Origin: Blastocatellia bacterium | GTDB lineage: Bacteria > Acidobacteriota > Blastocatellia > HR10 > J050 | Direction of reading: 5' to 3' | Assembly: GCA_026985075.1 (NCBI GenBank) | Contig: JALSQX010000105.1 | Span: forward strand, 1 to 64,000 | DNA: 64,000 nucleotides | In this document: in pieces, positions 44,652-53,092 of the stretch | How positions within the stretch are numbered: the first letter of the stretch is position 1 | How the letters are laid out: every line of letters starts with the position of its first letter | Position numbers and translations under genes: made by a program | The notes under the pieces: model-generated | The model's database searches: none | What the model saw: the letters and a program-made list of their open reading frames with translations, nothing else | Told to the model about the DNA's origin: nothing

Positions 44652-45259
44652 TATTCGAACTTCCCCGTGTATTCCCCTTCGGGATCGAAGGGGATCATAT
44701 TGAGATGCTCCTGCGTCCAGCGATTATACCGAAACAGCAACGGATAGTCCTTCCGCAATGGGTGTCCTTCCCAGTCTTCGGGCAGCAGCAGTCGACGAAG
44801 GTCGGGATGGTTCTCGAATCGGATGCCGAAAAGATCGTAAACCTCGCGCTCCATCCAGTTGGCTCCGCTCCACACCTCGACCACGCTGGGAATCGCTTCA
44901 TCCTGACCCACATCTACTTTTAACCGCAAGCGCGCGTTCCGCGGGAAAGAATAGAGATGATAGATCACCTGGAAGGGCTTTTCGGCGTCTGGGATATGTC
45001 GGCCGGTCAGGTCCGTCAGGAAGTCGAACTGAGCCTCCGCATCATCGCGCAGAAAGCGGCACACCCTGAGGATGTAATCCCGCGCAATACGGAGTGTCGG
45101 CCAGTCCAGCTGTATCGCCTCCAATACCGCTTCCGGGAACTGTTGCCGCAACCTATCAACGATTGGGTCATCGGTTATCGGAGGCGGCTCGGACGAAGCC
45201 ACTGGTTTCTTCGCACTCACCTTGGGCGCCGATTTTGGTTTCTCTGGCTTATCGGTCAT
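44651..45259 (-). CDS. nuoC: NADH-quinone oxidoreductase subunit C
   Basis: This 202-residue 30-kDa subunit has the family signature [20 protein letters not shown] and [19 protein letters not shown]. About 25 low-complexity Lys/Pro/Ser residues extend the N-terminus ([19 protein letters not shown]). It bridges NuoD and the peripheral arm. It is the first gene of the nuo run in this window, directly behind the promoter at 45295-45322, and no nuoA or nuoB lies upstream. Confidence 0.95.
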   Translation of the reverse strand: MTDKPEKPKSAPKVSAKKPVASSEPPPITDDPIVDRLRQQFPEAVLEAIQLDWPTLRIARDYILRVCRFLRDDAEAQFDFLTDLTGRHIPDAEKPFQVIYHLYSFPRNARLRLKVDVGQDEAIPSVVEVWSGANWMEREVYDLFGIRFENHPDLRRLLLPEDWEGHPLRKDYPLLFRYNRWTQEHLNMIPFDPEGEYTGKFE

Positions 45260-45294
45260 CGTGATTGCTCGAATTCCTTCCGCAAGTAGAGGAC

Positions 45295-45322
45295 TTTTAA
45301 CATACGGTCATTGCTTTGTCAA
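45295..45322 (-). promoter_or_regulatory. Sigma-70 promoter of the nuo operon
   Basis: On the minus strand a perfect TTGACA (45322-45317) is followed after 16 bases by TTAAAA (45300-45295). A transcript starting near 45288 would have a leader of about 30 bases before nuoC. Confidence 0.6.
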
Positions 45323-45326
45323 TGAC
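45307..45326. promoter_or_regulatory. Dyad overlapping the nuo -35 box, candidate operator
   Basis: GTCATTG (45307-45313) and CAATGAC (45320-45326) are perfect seven-base arms around six bases, centred on the -35 element. Binding here would block the promoter. Confidence 0.35.
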
Positions 45327-45727
45327 GGGAGGCCGAAGCGGTGCGCCGACCTCGTGGAGCGCTGAGGTGTGTTCCGGGAAAGGCATGTGCTCAACGGCGG
45401 CGCGTCCTGAGCGAGGAGACAGGCCATCGAGTTCGACGTGGAATGGTCGCACCCCGACTGGGAGGCGCTCGAGCTTTCGGGCGCGCGAGGACGGGAACGG
45501 GCCAATGGAATCGTTATCCCTTCACTTCTCGGCGGTCGTTTGGTAACATCAACGGCTCTCGAGACGGTGTCCCCAGAGAAAGCCGAAGAACCTGTGATGA
45601 CCGTTCGGTGATCAGGGGCGATCGAGACGCGGGAGGCGAACGTGACCTTCTGAACCATGATGGGCTCTGCCTCCTGGCGGCGGATGCCCATGAGGATGAG
45701 AGACGAGCCCACAGGGAGGAGAAACGC

Positions 45728-47410
45728 ATGATCGCTCTTATGTTGTTGCCATCAAGCGGCGTTCGCTTGGGGAGCGTCGATCTGGTTGTGGTCGCTCTTT
45801 ATTTCATCATTGTGCTCGCCATCGGGTTCTATTTCATCCGGCGCGGGCGCACGACGGCCGATTATTTTCTCGCCAGTCGGAATATGGTCTGGTGGGCCAT
45901 TGGGGCCTCGCTGTTCTCATCGAATATCGGGAGCGAGCACTTCATTGGCCTGGCGGGCTCGGGCGCCGCTTCAGGATTAGCGGTGGGGCATTTCGAGTGG
46001 TTGGCGTCGATCATCCTGCTGATCCTGGGGTGGGTTTTCGTGCCCTTCTATCTGCGGTCTAATGTGTACACCATGCCTGAGTTTCTCGAGCGCCGCTATA
46101 ATCGCGCCTGTCGCACCTATTTGGCGGCCATCTCTCTGATCGCCTATGTGTTCACCAAGATCGCCGTGGCCATCTTCGCCGGTGCCATTGTTCTGCAAGC
46201 GGTCTTGGGGTGGAATATGTGGAAATCGGCTCTGGCCCTCATCATCGCCACCGGCGTGTATACTATTGCTGGAGGTCTGGCCGCCGTCATTTACACCGAA
46301 GTCATTCAAACGGTGATTCTCATCCTCGGCGCCATCACGCTCATGTTTCTGGGGTTGAACGAAGTCGGTGGATTCAGTGGATTGGAGGCGCGCCTGCCGG
46401 CGGGATTCTTTCATATGATGAAGCCGGTGAACCATCCCGATTTCCCTTGGACGGGGATTTTCTTCGGCGCGCCGATTCTGGGTATCTGGTACTGGTGCAC
46501 CGATCAGGTCATCGTGCAGCGCGTCCTGTCGGCCAAAGATGAAGGGAATGCCAAAGCGGGAACGGTGATGGCCGGATTCTTGAAGATCTTGCCGGTCTTC
46601 ATGCTCGTCGTCCCGGGAATGATCGCGCGAGCCCTCTATCCGGAGGAGATCATGGCCGACTCCAATGCGGCGTTCCCCATTCTGGTCGTGCGATTGATGC
46701 CGGCGGGGCTCGTCGGCGTGATGGTGGCGGCGATGCTGGCCGCCCTGATGTCGAGCTTAGCCGCCGTATTCAATTCCAGTTCCACCTTATTCACCATCGA
46801 TTTCTACCAGAAGGTTCGCCCCCAAGCCTCAGAGCGCGAATTGGTCGCCGTGGGCCGGTTCGCTACGGGCGTCATGGTCGCACTGGGGCTACTGTGGATT
46901 CCATTCATGAAATATATCAGCGATCAGCTCTACGTGTATCTCCAGAGCGTTCAGGCCTATGTCTCTCCGCCGATTGCCGCCGTGTTCCTCATCGGCGTCT
47001 TCTGGCGGCGAGCCAACGGATGGGGAGCCTTCGCGGCATTAATCGGCGGCTTCGTTCTGGGAGCGGCGCGGTTCATCCTGGAACTCGCCTTTGTCGGCGA
47101 AGAGCTGGACGGGGGCGTGCTCGGCTGGTTCGTGAGGATGAATTTCTTGCATTTTGCCAGCTTCATGTTCGTTGTATGCATTGTGATATTGGTGCTGGTG
47201 AGCCTGCTGACGCCCGCGCCATCCCGGCGCAAGGTCGCCGGATTGACCTGGGCGACGATCAAGGAGGAGATCGATACCGGCGACATCTCCCTCCGGAGCG
47301 TTCTCCAGGCCCATCCGGCACCAGAAACGCCGCGGTGGCATCGACTCAACAGCATCTTCGCTGGTGTATTGATCGTCACCATGCTCAGTCTGTGGATATA
47401 CTTCCGTTGA
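45728..47410 (+). CDS. Sodium/solute symporter (SSS family, SglT-like)
   Basis: The start at 45728 follows GGGAGGAG; the frame opens earlier without homology. The 560-residue protein has about fourteen helices. Family segments are TTADYFLASRNMVWWAIGAS, SNIGSEHFIGLAGSGAASG (sodium/substrate region) and LMSSLAAVFNSSSTLFTIDF. This pattern is that of sugar or myo-inositol type SSS transporters, which use the sodium gradient for uptake. The stop overlaps the next start by one base (TGATG). The substrate cannot be read from sequence; the downstream unknown protein and ATPase give no clue to it. Confidence 0.9.
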   Translation: MIALMLLPSSGVRLGSVDLVVVALYFIIVLAIGFYFIRRGRTTADYFLASRNMVWWAIGASLFSSNIGSEHFIGLAGSGAASGLAVGHFEWLASIILLILGWVFVPFYLRSNVYTMPEFLERRYNRACRTYLAAISLIAYVFTKIAVAIFAGAIVLQAVLGWNMWKSALALIIATGVYTIAGGLAAVIYTEVIQTVILILGAITLMFLGLNEVGGFSGLEARLPAGFFHMMKPVNHPDFPWTGIFFGAPILGIWYWCTDQVIVQRVLSAKDEGNAKAGTVMAGFLKILPVFMLVVPGMIARALYPEEIMADSNAAFPILVVRLMPAGLVGVMVAAMLAALMSSLAAVFNSSSTLFTIDFYQKVRPQASERELVAVGRFATGVMVALGLLWIPFMKYISDQLYVYLQSVQAYVSPPIAAVFLIGVFWRRANGWGAFAALIGGFVLGAARFILELAFVGEELDGGVLGWFVRMNFLHFASFMFVVCIVILVLVSLLTPAPSRRKVAGLTWATIKEEIDTGDISLRSVLQAHPAPETPRWHRLNSIFAGVLIVTMLSLWIYFR

Positions 47411-47949
47411 TGGTCCGTATCGTCAGCGTGAAATCGACACTCTCCGAAGCCGAGGCGATTCGCCAATTCTGTGGAGGAGGCATTCAGCGGTGGTTGCGCC
47501 CTTGGCGACGCCGATTGGTCGGCGTGCGGGTGGTGTACGTCCCCTATCGACTGTTTCGCATATCGATCACCAATCGCGGCCAGACGCGCACGAGCTGGTG
47601 GGCCATGGATGCTGTCATGGGGTGGCTCGATCCCTATCAGTTTGATGCTCCATGGGATGAGCTGCCCACCGAATGGGTCGAGACCGAGCACGTGCTCCCG
47701 GCGCAGTTATCCGATGAGCAGATGCGCCCGATGATGCTGGAGCGCGTGCGGCGGTGGGTGTATAGGGAGGGGTTCTTTCGACTTCGAGATCTGCGCATCG
47801 AGGTGGAGCCCATCGGGCGAGAGGTGCATATTCCCTATTGGGTGGGCGTCTATCAACGCGGCGTTCGATTCTCGATTGAGGTGGTCGATGGCGTACGGAA
47901 GCAGCGCCAGGGAGCCAAGGTGCGGGATCTGATTCTGAAGAGGCCATGA
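47410..47949 (+). CDS. Hypothetical protein between symporter and ABC-ATPase genes
   Basis: This 179-residue protein starts MVRIVSVKSTLSEAEAIRQF, overlapping the symporter stop by one base. It has no signal peptide, membrane helix or known motif. It is rich in Arg and Trp, with two halves that look beta-rich (VGVRVVYVPYRLFRISIT and LRIEVEPIGREVHIPYWVGV), perhaps two copies of a small fold. Its end overlaps the open frame of the ATPase gene by four bases. The tight spacing suggests all three genes are expressed together. I do not recognise a family. Confidence 0.7.
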   Translation: MVRIVSVKSTLSEAEAIRQFCGGGIQRWLRPWRRRLVGVRVVYVPYRLFRISITNRGQTRTSWWAMDAVMGWLDPYQFDAPWDELPTEWVETEHVLPAQLSDEQMRPMMLERVRRWVYREGFFRLRDLRIEVEPIGREVHIPYWVGVYQRGVRFSIEVVDGVRKQRQGAKVRDLILKRP

Positions 47950-48107
47950 GGGCGTTCGCTGCCGCGCGAGGTCGCCACAAATACCCTCTACCATCCCATC
48001 GTGGCGGTGGGCCGGGGCCTTTCCTCGCTCTCATCGATCGCCAGACTCATGGACCCGGTGCGAGACGCTTGGCAAAATACGGTGAATTGGCTAAGGTTAT
48101 TGGCCTT

Positions 48108-49847
48108 ATGGTCGGAAAGAGAATCGAAGACAAGGAGTATCTCCGTCGCACGCTTTATGCCATTGATCGACGCGGTTACAAAGCCTACAAGGACATCGAA
48201 GGGGTCTATGACTTCGGTGCCTACACGCTGTTCATCGATCATGCCCAGGGGGATCCGTTCGCTCCGCCCTCGGCCGTGCGGGTGCGCGTCGATCAGCGCG
48301 TAGCTCAAATCCCGGCCGATCTCCTGACCACGCGCACGCGCCGCATCGCCGTGGCCGATTATCTGGCTCGCCAGGTGGCCTTCCATTTGCGCCGGCTCAT
48401 CAAAGGCCATCGGGGTTCGGGCAAGAGCGGCATGATCCTGATCGATGCCGGGCATCAAGAGGTCCTGGAGCGCACGGCCATGGTGGTCAACCGGGATTTC
48501 GTCGAGGCGCGCCTCTCAGTGGGACTGCCCGCCTATGGGCGCACCGTGCAGGCCCGGGAGGCGATCGAGATCTTTTTCGACGAGATCCCCCGGGTGGTCG
48601 AGCGGTCGCTCATGGCCCGGCAACTCGATCTCTCTGCACTGCGCGCCCACGTGGGCGTCGTCGAAGATCAGGAGGTGTTGCGGGAGAAATTAGATGAGAT
48701 GGACCTGGTGGCGTTCATTGGCGATGGGGCGATCTTGCCCCGGGTGAGCGGAGCCAGCGATGCCCCCATGCCCGCCGATCAAGCGGTGAAATTTCAGTCG
48801 CCCCCATCGCTGCGCGTTCAAGTGGAGGTTCCCCATGCTGGGACGATCACCGGGATGGGCATTCCCCGGGGAGTGACGCTCATCGTCGGTGGAGGATACC
48901 ATGGCAAATCGACGTTGCTTCGCGCCATCGAGAGGGGCGTCTATGACCATATCCCCGGCGATGGGCGAGAGCGCGTCGTCACGGTGAGCGGCGCCGTCAA
49001 GATTCGTGCCGAAGATGGCCGCTCGGTGGAGAAAGTCGATATCACGCCGTTCATCACCAACTTGCCGTTTGGAAAGAGCACGGCGGATTTTTCCACCGAC
49101 GATGCCAGTGGGAGCACGTCTCAAGCGACCAACATCATCGAGGCCCTGGAAGTCGGGGCGACGCTCTTGCTCTTGGACGAGGATACGTCGGCGACCAATT
49201 TCATGGTCCGCGACGCGCGCATGCAGGCGCTCGTGGCCAAAGACAAAGAACCCATCACGCCATTCATCGATCGCGTTCGCGAACTGTATACCGAGCAGGG
49301 CATCTCCACCATCCTCGTCATGGGGGGGTCGGGGGATTATTTCGACGTGGCCGATCACGTCATCATGATGGATCATTTCCGTCCCGTGGACGTGACCGCC
49401 GAGGCCAAGGAGATCATCCGAACGTGGCCATCACAGCGGCGACGGGAGGCACCCGCTCCCTTCACCCCTCCCCCGGCGCGCATCCCGCAACCGGAGAGTT
49501 TCCCTCGTCCCAAGCCGGGAAAGCCGCTCAAAGTCCAGGCCAAAGGGCTCCATCATATCAGCTTCGCCAAGCATACCATCGACCTCTCGCTGGTCGAACA
49601 ACTCGTCGATGAGAGTCAAACGCGGGCCATCGCCGCCGCTCTGGTGACCGGGCTGGGACGCTACATCGATGGACACCATTCACTAGAAGAGATCGTGGAA
49701 GCGTTCGAGCGGGATATCTTCGAGCATGGACTCGATCGTTTGGCCTCCGGTCGGCATCCCCGTGGTGATTTAGCCTGGCCCCGACGGTTCGAGGTGGCCG
49801 CCACCATTAATCGTCTCCGCGGGATTCGTATGCGACAGCGGCGATGA
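48108..49847 (+). CDS. PF09818-type predicted ABC-class ATPase
   Basis: I choose the ATG at 48108 because family similarity starts there (MVGKRIEDKEYLRRTLYAID); the frame is open back to 47946, and TAAGG lies 11 bases upstream of the chosen start. The 579-residue protein shows GHRGSGKSG at 100-108, a P-loop GGGYHGKST at 261-269, DFSTDDASGSTSQATNII and a Walker-B-like ATLLLLDEDTSATNF, the layout of the PF09818 family of ABC-class ATPases. The function of that family is unproven. No transmembrane segment is present, so it is a soluble ATPase. Only six bases separate it from the convergent reductase gene. Confidence 0.85.
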   Translation: MVGKRIEDKEYLRRTLYAIDRRGYKAYKDIEGVYDFGAYTLFIDHAQGDPFAPPSAVRVRVDQRVAQIPADLLTTRTRRIAVADYLARQVAFHLRRLIKGHRGSGKSGMILIDAGHQEVLERTAMVVNRDFVEARLSVGLPAYGRTVQAREAIEIFFDEIPRVVERSLMARQLDLSALRAHVGVVEDQEVLREKLDEMDLVAFIGDGAILPRVSGASDAPMPADQAVKFQSPPSLRVQVEVPHAGTITGMGIPRGVTLIVGGGYHGKSTLLRAIERGVYDHIPGDGRERVVTVSGAVKIRAEDGRSVEKVDITPFITNLPFGKSTADFSTDDASGSTSQATNIIEALEVGATLLLLDEDTSATNFMVRDARMQALVAKDKEPITPFIDRVRELYTEQGISTILVMGGSGDYFDVADHVIMMDHFRPVDVTAEAKEIIRTWPSQRRREAPAPFTPPPARIPQPESFPRPKPGKPLKVQAKGLHHISFAKHTIDLSLVEQLVDESQTRAIAAALVTGLGRYIDGHHSLEEIVEAFERDIFEHGLDRLASGRHPRGDLAWPRRFEVAATINRLRGIRMRQRR

Positions 49848-49853
49848 CCCGGC

Positions 49854-50807
49854 TCATCCGGCAGCGGATTCCAGTGCTCGGACCTCTTCCGGCGTCAATA
49901 ATCGGCCATCGCTGGCGGCGGCGTTCTGTCGCAGTTGCTCGGGAGTTTTGGCGCCGGCGATGACCGTGGAGACGGCCGAATGGCTCAGACAATATTGGAG
50001 CGCCAATTGAGCGAGCGGTTTGCCCCACTGTTGGGCGACGGCCTTGAGGCGCTCGACGCGCGCGACGATCTGGCGAATTCTCTCTGATGGGTAGCTGACC
50101 GATCGATGATCATCGGGAGGAAAGCGCGTATCGGCGGTATACTTGCCGGTCAGGAATCCCGAGGCCAAAGGAACACGAACGATGATGCCGATGTTGTGTT
50201 GTTCGGCCACGGGGAACAGGCCACTGGCGGCGTCGCGCTGCAGCAGGTTGAATAAGACCTGTAAGGTGTCGCCTCGCCCCGTTTCGATCACCGAGAGGCC
50301 ATGCTCCCACGGACCAACCGACACGCCATAGAAGCGAATCTTACCCGCGCGCTTCAAGTCTTCGAAGACATCGAACACCTCGGGCGTATACTGGAAATCG
50401 CGATCCGGCGAGTGAAGCTGATAGAGATCGATATAGTCCGTTTGCAGTCGTCGCAAGCTCGCTTCTACGGCTTGGGTGACCCATTGGCGGGAGAAGTCTT
50501 TGAACCATCCCCGCTCGGGCGTATCCCGATTGCCCACTTTGGTGGCGATGATGACGCGGTGGCGCTTCCCCTTGAAAGCCCGACCGATCAATTCTTCGCT
50601 ATGTCCTTTCCCATAGACGTCAGCCGTATCGATGAAGTTGATGCCCACGTCCAGGCAGGCCTCCAGCGTCCTGAGCGACGTCGCATCATCGGTCTCGCCC
50701 CAACCAATGGGTCGATCCCCGAGCATGGCCGGACCACCAATGGCCCAGGCTCCCAGTCCGATCTCTGAGACTCGTAGACCTGTGCGTCCCAGGATTCGGT
50801 ATTGCAT
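49854..50807 (-). CDS. Aldo/keto reductase
   Basis: The ATG at 50807 (MQYRILGRTGLRVSEIGLG) follows GAGGAGG; a GTG at 50813 is in frame. The 317-residue (beta/alpha)8 enzyme has the AKR tetrad residues Asp60 and Tyr65 in FIDTADVYG, Lys90 in ATKVG, and His in DLYQLHSPD. The NADPH-binding end is TVIAGAKTPEQLRQN. This subgroup often acts on methylglyoxal or small sugars, and the substrate is unknown. It converges on the ATPase gene with a short GATGA/TCATC dyad over both stop codons. Confidence 0.9.
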   Translation of the reverse strand: MQYRILGRTGLRVSEIGLGAWAIGGPAMLGDRPIGWGETDDATSLRTLEACLDVGINFIDTADVYGKGHSEELIGRAFKGKRHRVIIATKVGNRDTPERGWFKDFSRQWVTQAVEASLRRLQTDYIDLYQLHSPDRDFQYTPEVFDVFEDLKRAGKIRFYGVSVGPWEHGLSVIETGRGDTLQVLFNLLQRDAASGLFPVAEQHNIGIIVRVPLASGFLTGKYTADTRFPPDDHRSVSYPSERIRQIVARVERLKAVAQQWGKPLAQLALQYCLSHSAVSTVIAGAKTPEQLRQNAAASDGRLLTPEEVRALESAAG

Positions 50808-50823
50808 GGTCACCTCCTCGTCG

Positions 50824-52173
50824 TCACCGCCTCGGCCACACCCATGACCTCATGAGACCTCGTCCATGGTGAGAGGCAGTGGCGAATGACCCGAATTCCT
50901 GCGGCGGAGTGACGGATACCGTGTAGTCGGATCCGCGCAGAACGGTTAACGCGTATCGACCCAATGCATCGGTGAACGTGGATGATGAAAACTGGGCATC
51001 GGACGCGTTCACGAGCGATCTCGATAACGCCGATACGAGGGCTTGAGCGACCGGTTGACCACTCTCATCAGTCACCGTTCCCGAGATCACTGCCGTGGAG
51101 GGCAATGGCGGAAGGCGAAAGTCATGCGTTGTATCGGCGACGAGATCCAATTCCAGGAAGGGAAAAGGGAAGGCGAGTTGTCCGATAACCCCTTCTCCCA
51201 GGTCAATATCAACAATGGATGCCACCGCATATGATCCTGGAGGAATGGAGAGCGTGTAACCGCCTGTGGCGCTCTCTTCTGGGATCGAGGCAATTCCGCC
51301 GGTGATGAACAAAGACGGAGCGAAAGGACCTTCATCGGGATCGTCCACTGAAGAGAGTTCATCGACGTCGAACGCGAGCACTTGAGCCGGTGCGGCCGGT
51401 TCTCCATCGGCGTGTTTGACCGTGCCCGAGAGAGTGACGGTGGCGGGTAACTCGATATCGAACGTGCGAGGACCATCCACCGCGACCTCCCCGACGCGCA
51501 TGGAGACCGACCCTTGCTCATCGACTCCGAAGGATACAGCGACCTGATACGTGCCGGCCGGCAGTCGGAGGCGGTACTCCGGATCGAATTGGGTGAATCC
51601 AAAAATCGTCTCGTCCGTGGAACGAAATTGAATCGTGCCTCGAGCGGAAGACGTTCCCGTACCGATGACGCGGCCGGAAACCGTGTACGTCGTCGGCAAT
51701 CCCGATACGGTGAGGTCGAGCGTCCGGTCTCCCGTGATCGTGATGGCTTGAGGGATGTCGGTGGTCATGAAGATCGGAACACTGTCTTCTGAGCTCAGAT
51801 CGATCAATCCAGCGATGACCGATAGTCGATACGTGCCCGTCGGCAAAGCGAGTCGATAGGTGGACGTGAACCCGGTGAAGACGAGTGGCGCGGTGAACGT
51901 TTCCTGGTCCGACTGGGCCCTGACGAATCCGGAGAACACCGGCGACCCGTCGGCCGTGCGGACGTTCCCCGACAGAGTGAATCCCAGTGGCAGGACCAGA
52001 TCGAGCGAGACGTCCTGAGTGACGTCCACGCCATCGACGCGAGTGGCGAGCAGAGGACGCCCGGACTGAGCTGTCGCTGTAGTCGCTTGATGGAACGACA
52101 TCGAGAGGAACGCCCAGGAAATGCCGATCGTCAAAATGGCGAGATATCGCTTTAATCCCCGTGCTGCTGGCAT
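50824..52173 (-). CDS. Exported protein with repeated carboxypeptidase-regulatory-like domains
   Basis: This 449-residue protein starts after AAGGAGG and has a signal peptide (LAILTIGISWAFLSMSFHQ). It contains four or five beta-sandwich units marked by FTLSGNVRTADGSPVFS, YTVSGRVIGTGTSS, VTLSGTVKHADGEPAAPAQV and AVISGTVTDESGQPVAQALV, each followed by YRL-P-GTY- or YTLSIPPGSY-like segments. Such domains occur in outer-membrane-associated and adhesive proteins. The last 25 residues (PPQEFGSFATASHHGRG) do not fit a domain end and may reflect a frameshift or a divergent tail. No enzyme domain is seen. It has its own strong promoter. Confidence 0.75.
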   Translation of the reverse strand: MPAARGLKRYLAILTIGISWAFLSMSFHQATTATAQSGRPLLATRVDGVDVTQDVSLDLVLPLGFTLSGNVRTADGSPVFSGFVRAQSDQETFTAPLVFTGFTSTYRLALPTGTYRLSVIAGLIDLSSEDSVPIFMTTDIPQAITITGDRTLDLTVSGLPTTYTVSGRVIGTGTSSARGTIQFRSTDETIFGFTQFDPEYRLRLPAGTYQVAVSFGVDEQGSVSMRVGEVAVDGPRTFDIELPATVTLSGTVKHADGEPAAPAQVLAFDVDELSSVDDPDEGPFAPSLFITGGIASIPEESATGGYTLSIPPGSYAVASIVDIDLGEGVIGQLAFPFPFLELDLVADTTHDFRLPPLPSTAVISGTVTDESGQPVAQALVSALSRSLVNASDAQFSSSTFTDALGRYALTVLRGSDYTVSVTPPQEFGSFATASHHGRGLMRSWVWPRR

Positions 52174-52254
52174 GTATTACATCCTCCTTGAATTGATGTC
52201 GAGATGACTCTCGTCGTCTCCCAGTCTGGAGAGAGACGGCACCGGGCCTGGCGA

Positions 52255-52284
52255 TTTATAGGCCATCCGCTCAGAAGATGTCAA
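52255..52284 (-). promoter_or_regulatory. Strong sigma-70 promoter for the exported repeat protein
   Basis: On the minus strand a perfect TTGACA (52284-52279) and TATAAA (52260-52255) are spaced by 18 bases. The leader of about 75 bases contains short GTCTC/GAGAC arms. Confidence 0.65.
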
Positions 52285-52322
52285 GCGTTCCCGATGAGAT
52301 ACCCCTCGCCGTTCCCTTCGGT

Positions 52323-53006
52323 CTAGGATTTCAAATGTTTCTCAAAGAACGCCAGGACGCGTCGCCAGGCATCTTCGGCTGCCTCCCGATTGTAAACTTC
52401 GGGTCGCTCGTCATTGAAGAAGGCGTGCTCCGTGTTGGGATAAATATGAATCTCGGCATCCTTCCCCAACTCCTTCAGTCGACGTTCCAACTGACGCACC
52501 GACTCGGGTGTGACGAACGTATCATTACCGGCATAGAGGCCGAGCATCGCTCCCTGGAGATTCTCCAATTCGGGTTTCACGTTCGGGTGTCCACCGTAGA
52601 AGACGACGCAGGCCGCCACTTGAGGATTCTTACAGGCCGCATAGAGCGAGAGAGCCCCGCCCATGCAGAAGCCGATCGTTCCGACTTTGTCGGTGGTCGT
52701 GGCTTCGTGCTGAATCAGAAAATGAATGGCTCCACGCAGATCTTTCTCGGCTTCCTCAATGCGCATGGCCATCATGAGTTTCCCGGCCTCATCGGGCGAA
52801 GTGGTCGTTTTTCCATGGTAGAGGTCGGGAGCCAAAGCGACGTAACCTTCCTTGGCCAGCCGGTCGGCGACATTCTTGATATGTGGGACGAGTCCCCACC
52901 ACTCTTGAATGACCACGACGCCCGGACCTTTCCCCGATTCAGGAAGCGAGAGATAACCGGAACAGGTTCGTCCATTAGCGAGAAATTCGACCATCTGTCC
53001 TGACAT
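52323..53006 (-). CDS. Dienelactone hydrolase family protein
   Basis: This 227-residue alpha/beta hydrolase carries the family triad Cys114 (IGFCMGG), Asp162 (AGNDTFVTP) and His194 (TEHAFFND), with Glu35 in IQEWWGL interacting with the cysteine. Such enzymes hydrolyse dienelactone in aromatic catabolism, but many are general esterases. GGGAGGAC precedes the ATG. It is divergent from the glycosylase gene. No catabolic neighbours are present, so a specific substrate cannot be named. Confidence 0.92.
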   Translation of the reverse strand: MSGQMVEFLANGRTCSGYLSLPESGKGPGVVVIQEWWGLVPHIKNVADRLAKEGYVALAPDLYHGKTTTSPDEAGKLMMAMRIEEAEKDLRGAIHFLIQHEATTTDKVGTIGFCMGGALSLYAACKNPQVAACVVFYGGHPNVKPELENLQGAMLGLYAGNDTFVTPESVRQLERRLKELGKDAEIHIYPNTEHAFFNDERPEVYNREAAEDAWRRVLAFFEKHLKS

Positions 53007-53055
53007 AGACGTTGTCCTCCCTGTCGTTGAGGTTCAAAATAACCGAGGTAGTCTA

Positions 53056-53084
53056 TTGGATTTTTCTCGGAGAAGCAATATCAT
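53056..53084 (+). promoter_or_regulatory. Candidate promoter giving a near-leaderless glycosylase mRNA
   Basis: TTGGAT (53056-53061) and TATCAT (53079-53084) are 17 bases apart. Transcription would start at about 53091, almost at the ATG at 53093, which has no Shine-Dalgarno sequence. Confidence 0.4.
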
Positions 53085-53092
53085 ACCAGAGC

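Larger units (their letters stand above)
45260..45727. other. Divergent control region between nuoC and the symporter gene
   Basis: These 468 bases hold the nuo promoter on the minus strand, a dyad over its -35 box and a weaker plus-strand promoter (TTCACT at 45521-45526 and TAACAT at 45544-45549, 17 bases apart) giving a leader of about 178 bases to the symporter ATG. One plus frame stays open through the region but shows no recognised protein. Confidence 0.5.

Noticed and set aside
45341-45727. N-terminal extension of the symporter frame
   Set aside because: The extension has no homology or hydrophobic pattern, and a strong ribosome binding site marks the start at 45728.
46894-47409. Upstream extension of the unknown 179-residue protein
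   Set aside because: It overlaps the symporter gene in another frame; the ATG at 47410 overlaps the stop of that gene by one base, as expected in an operon.
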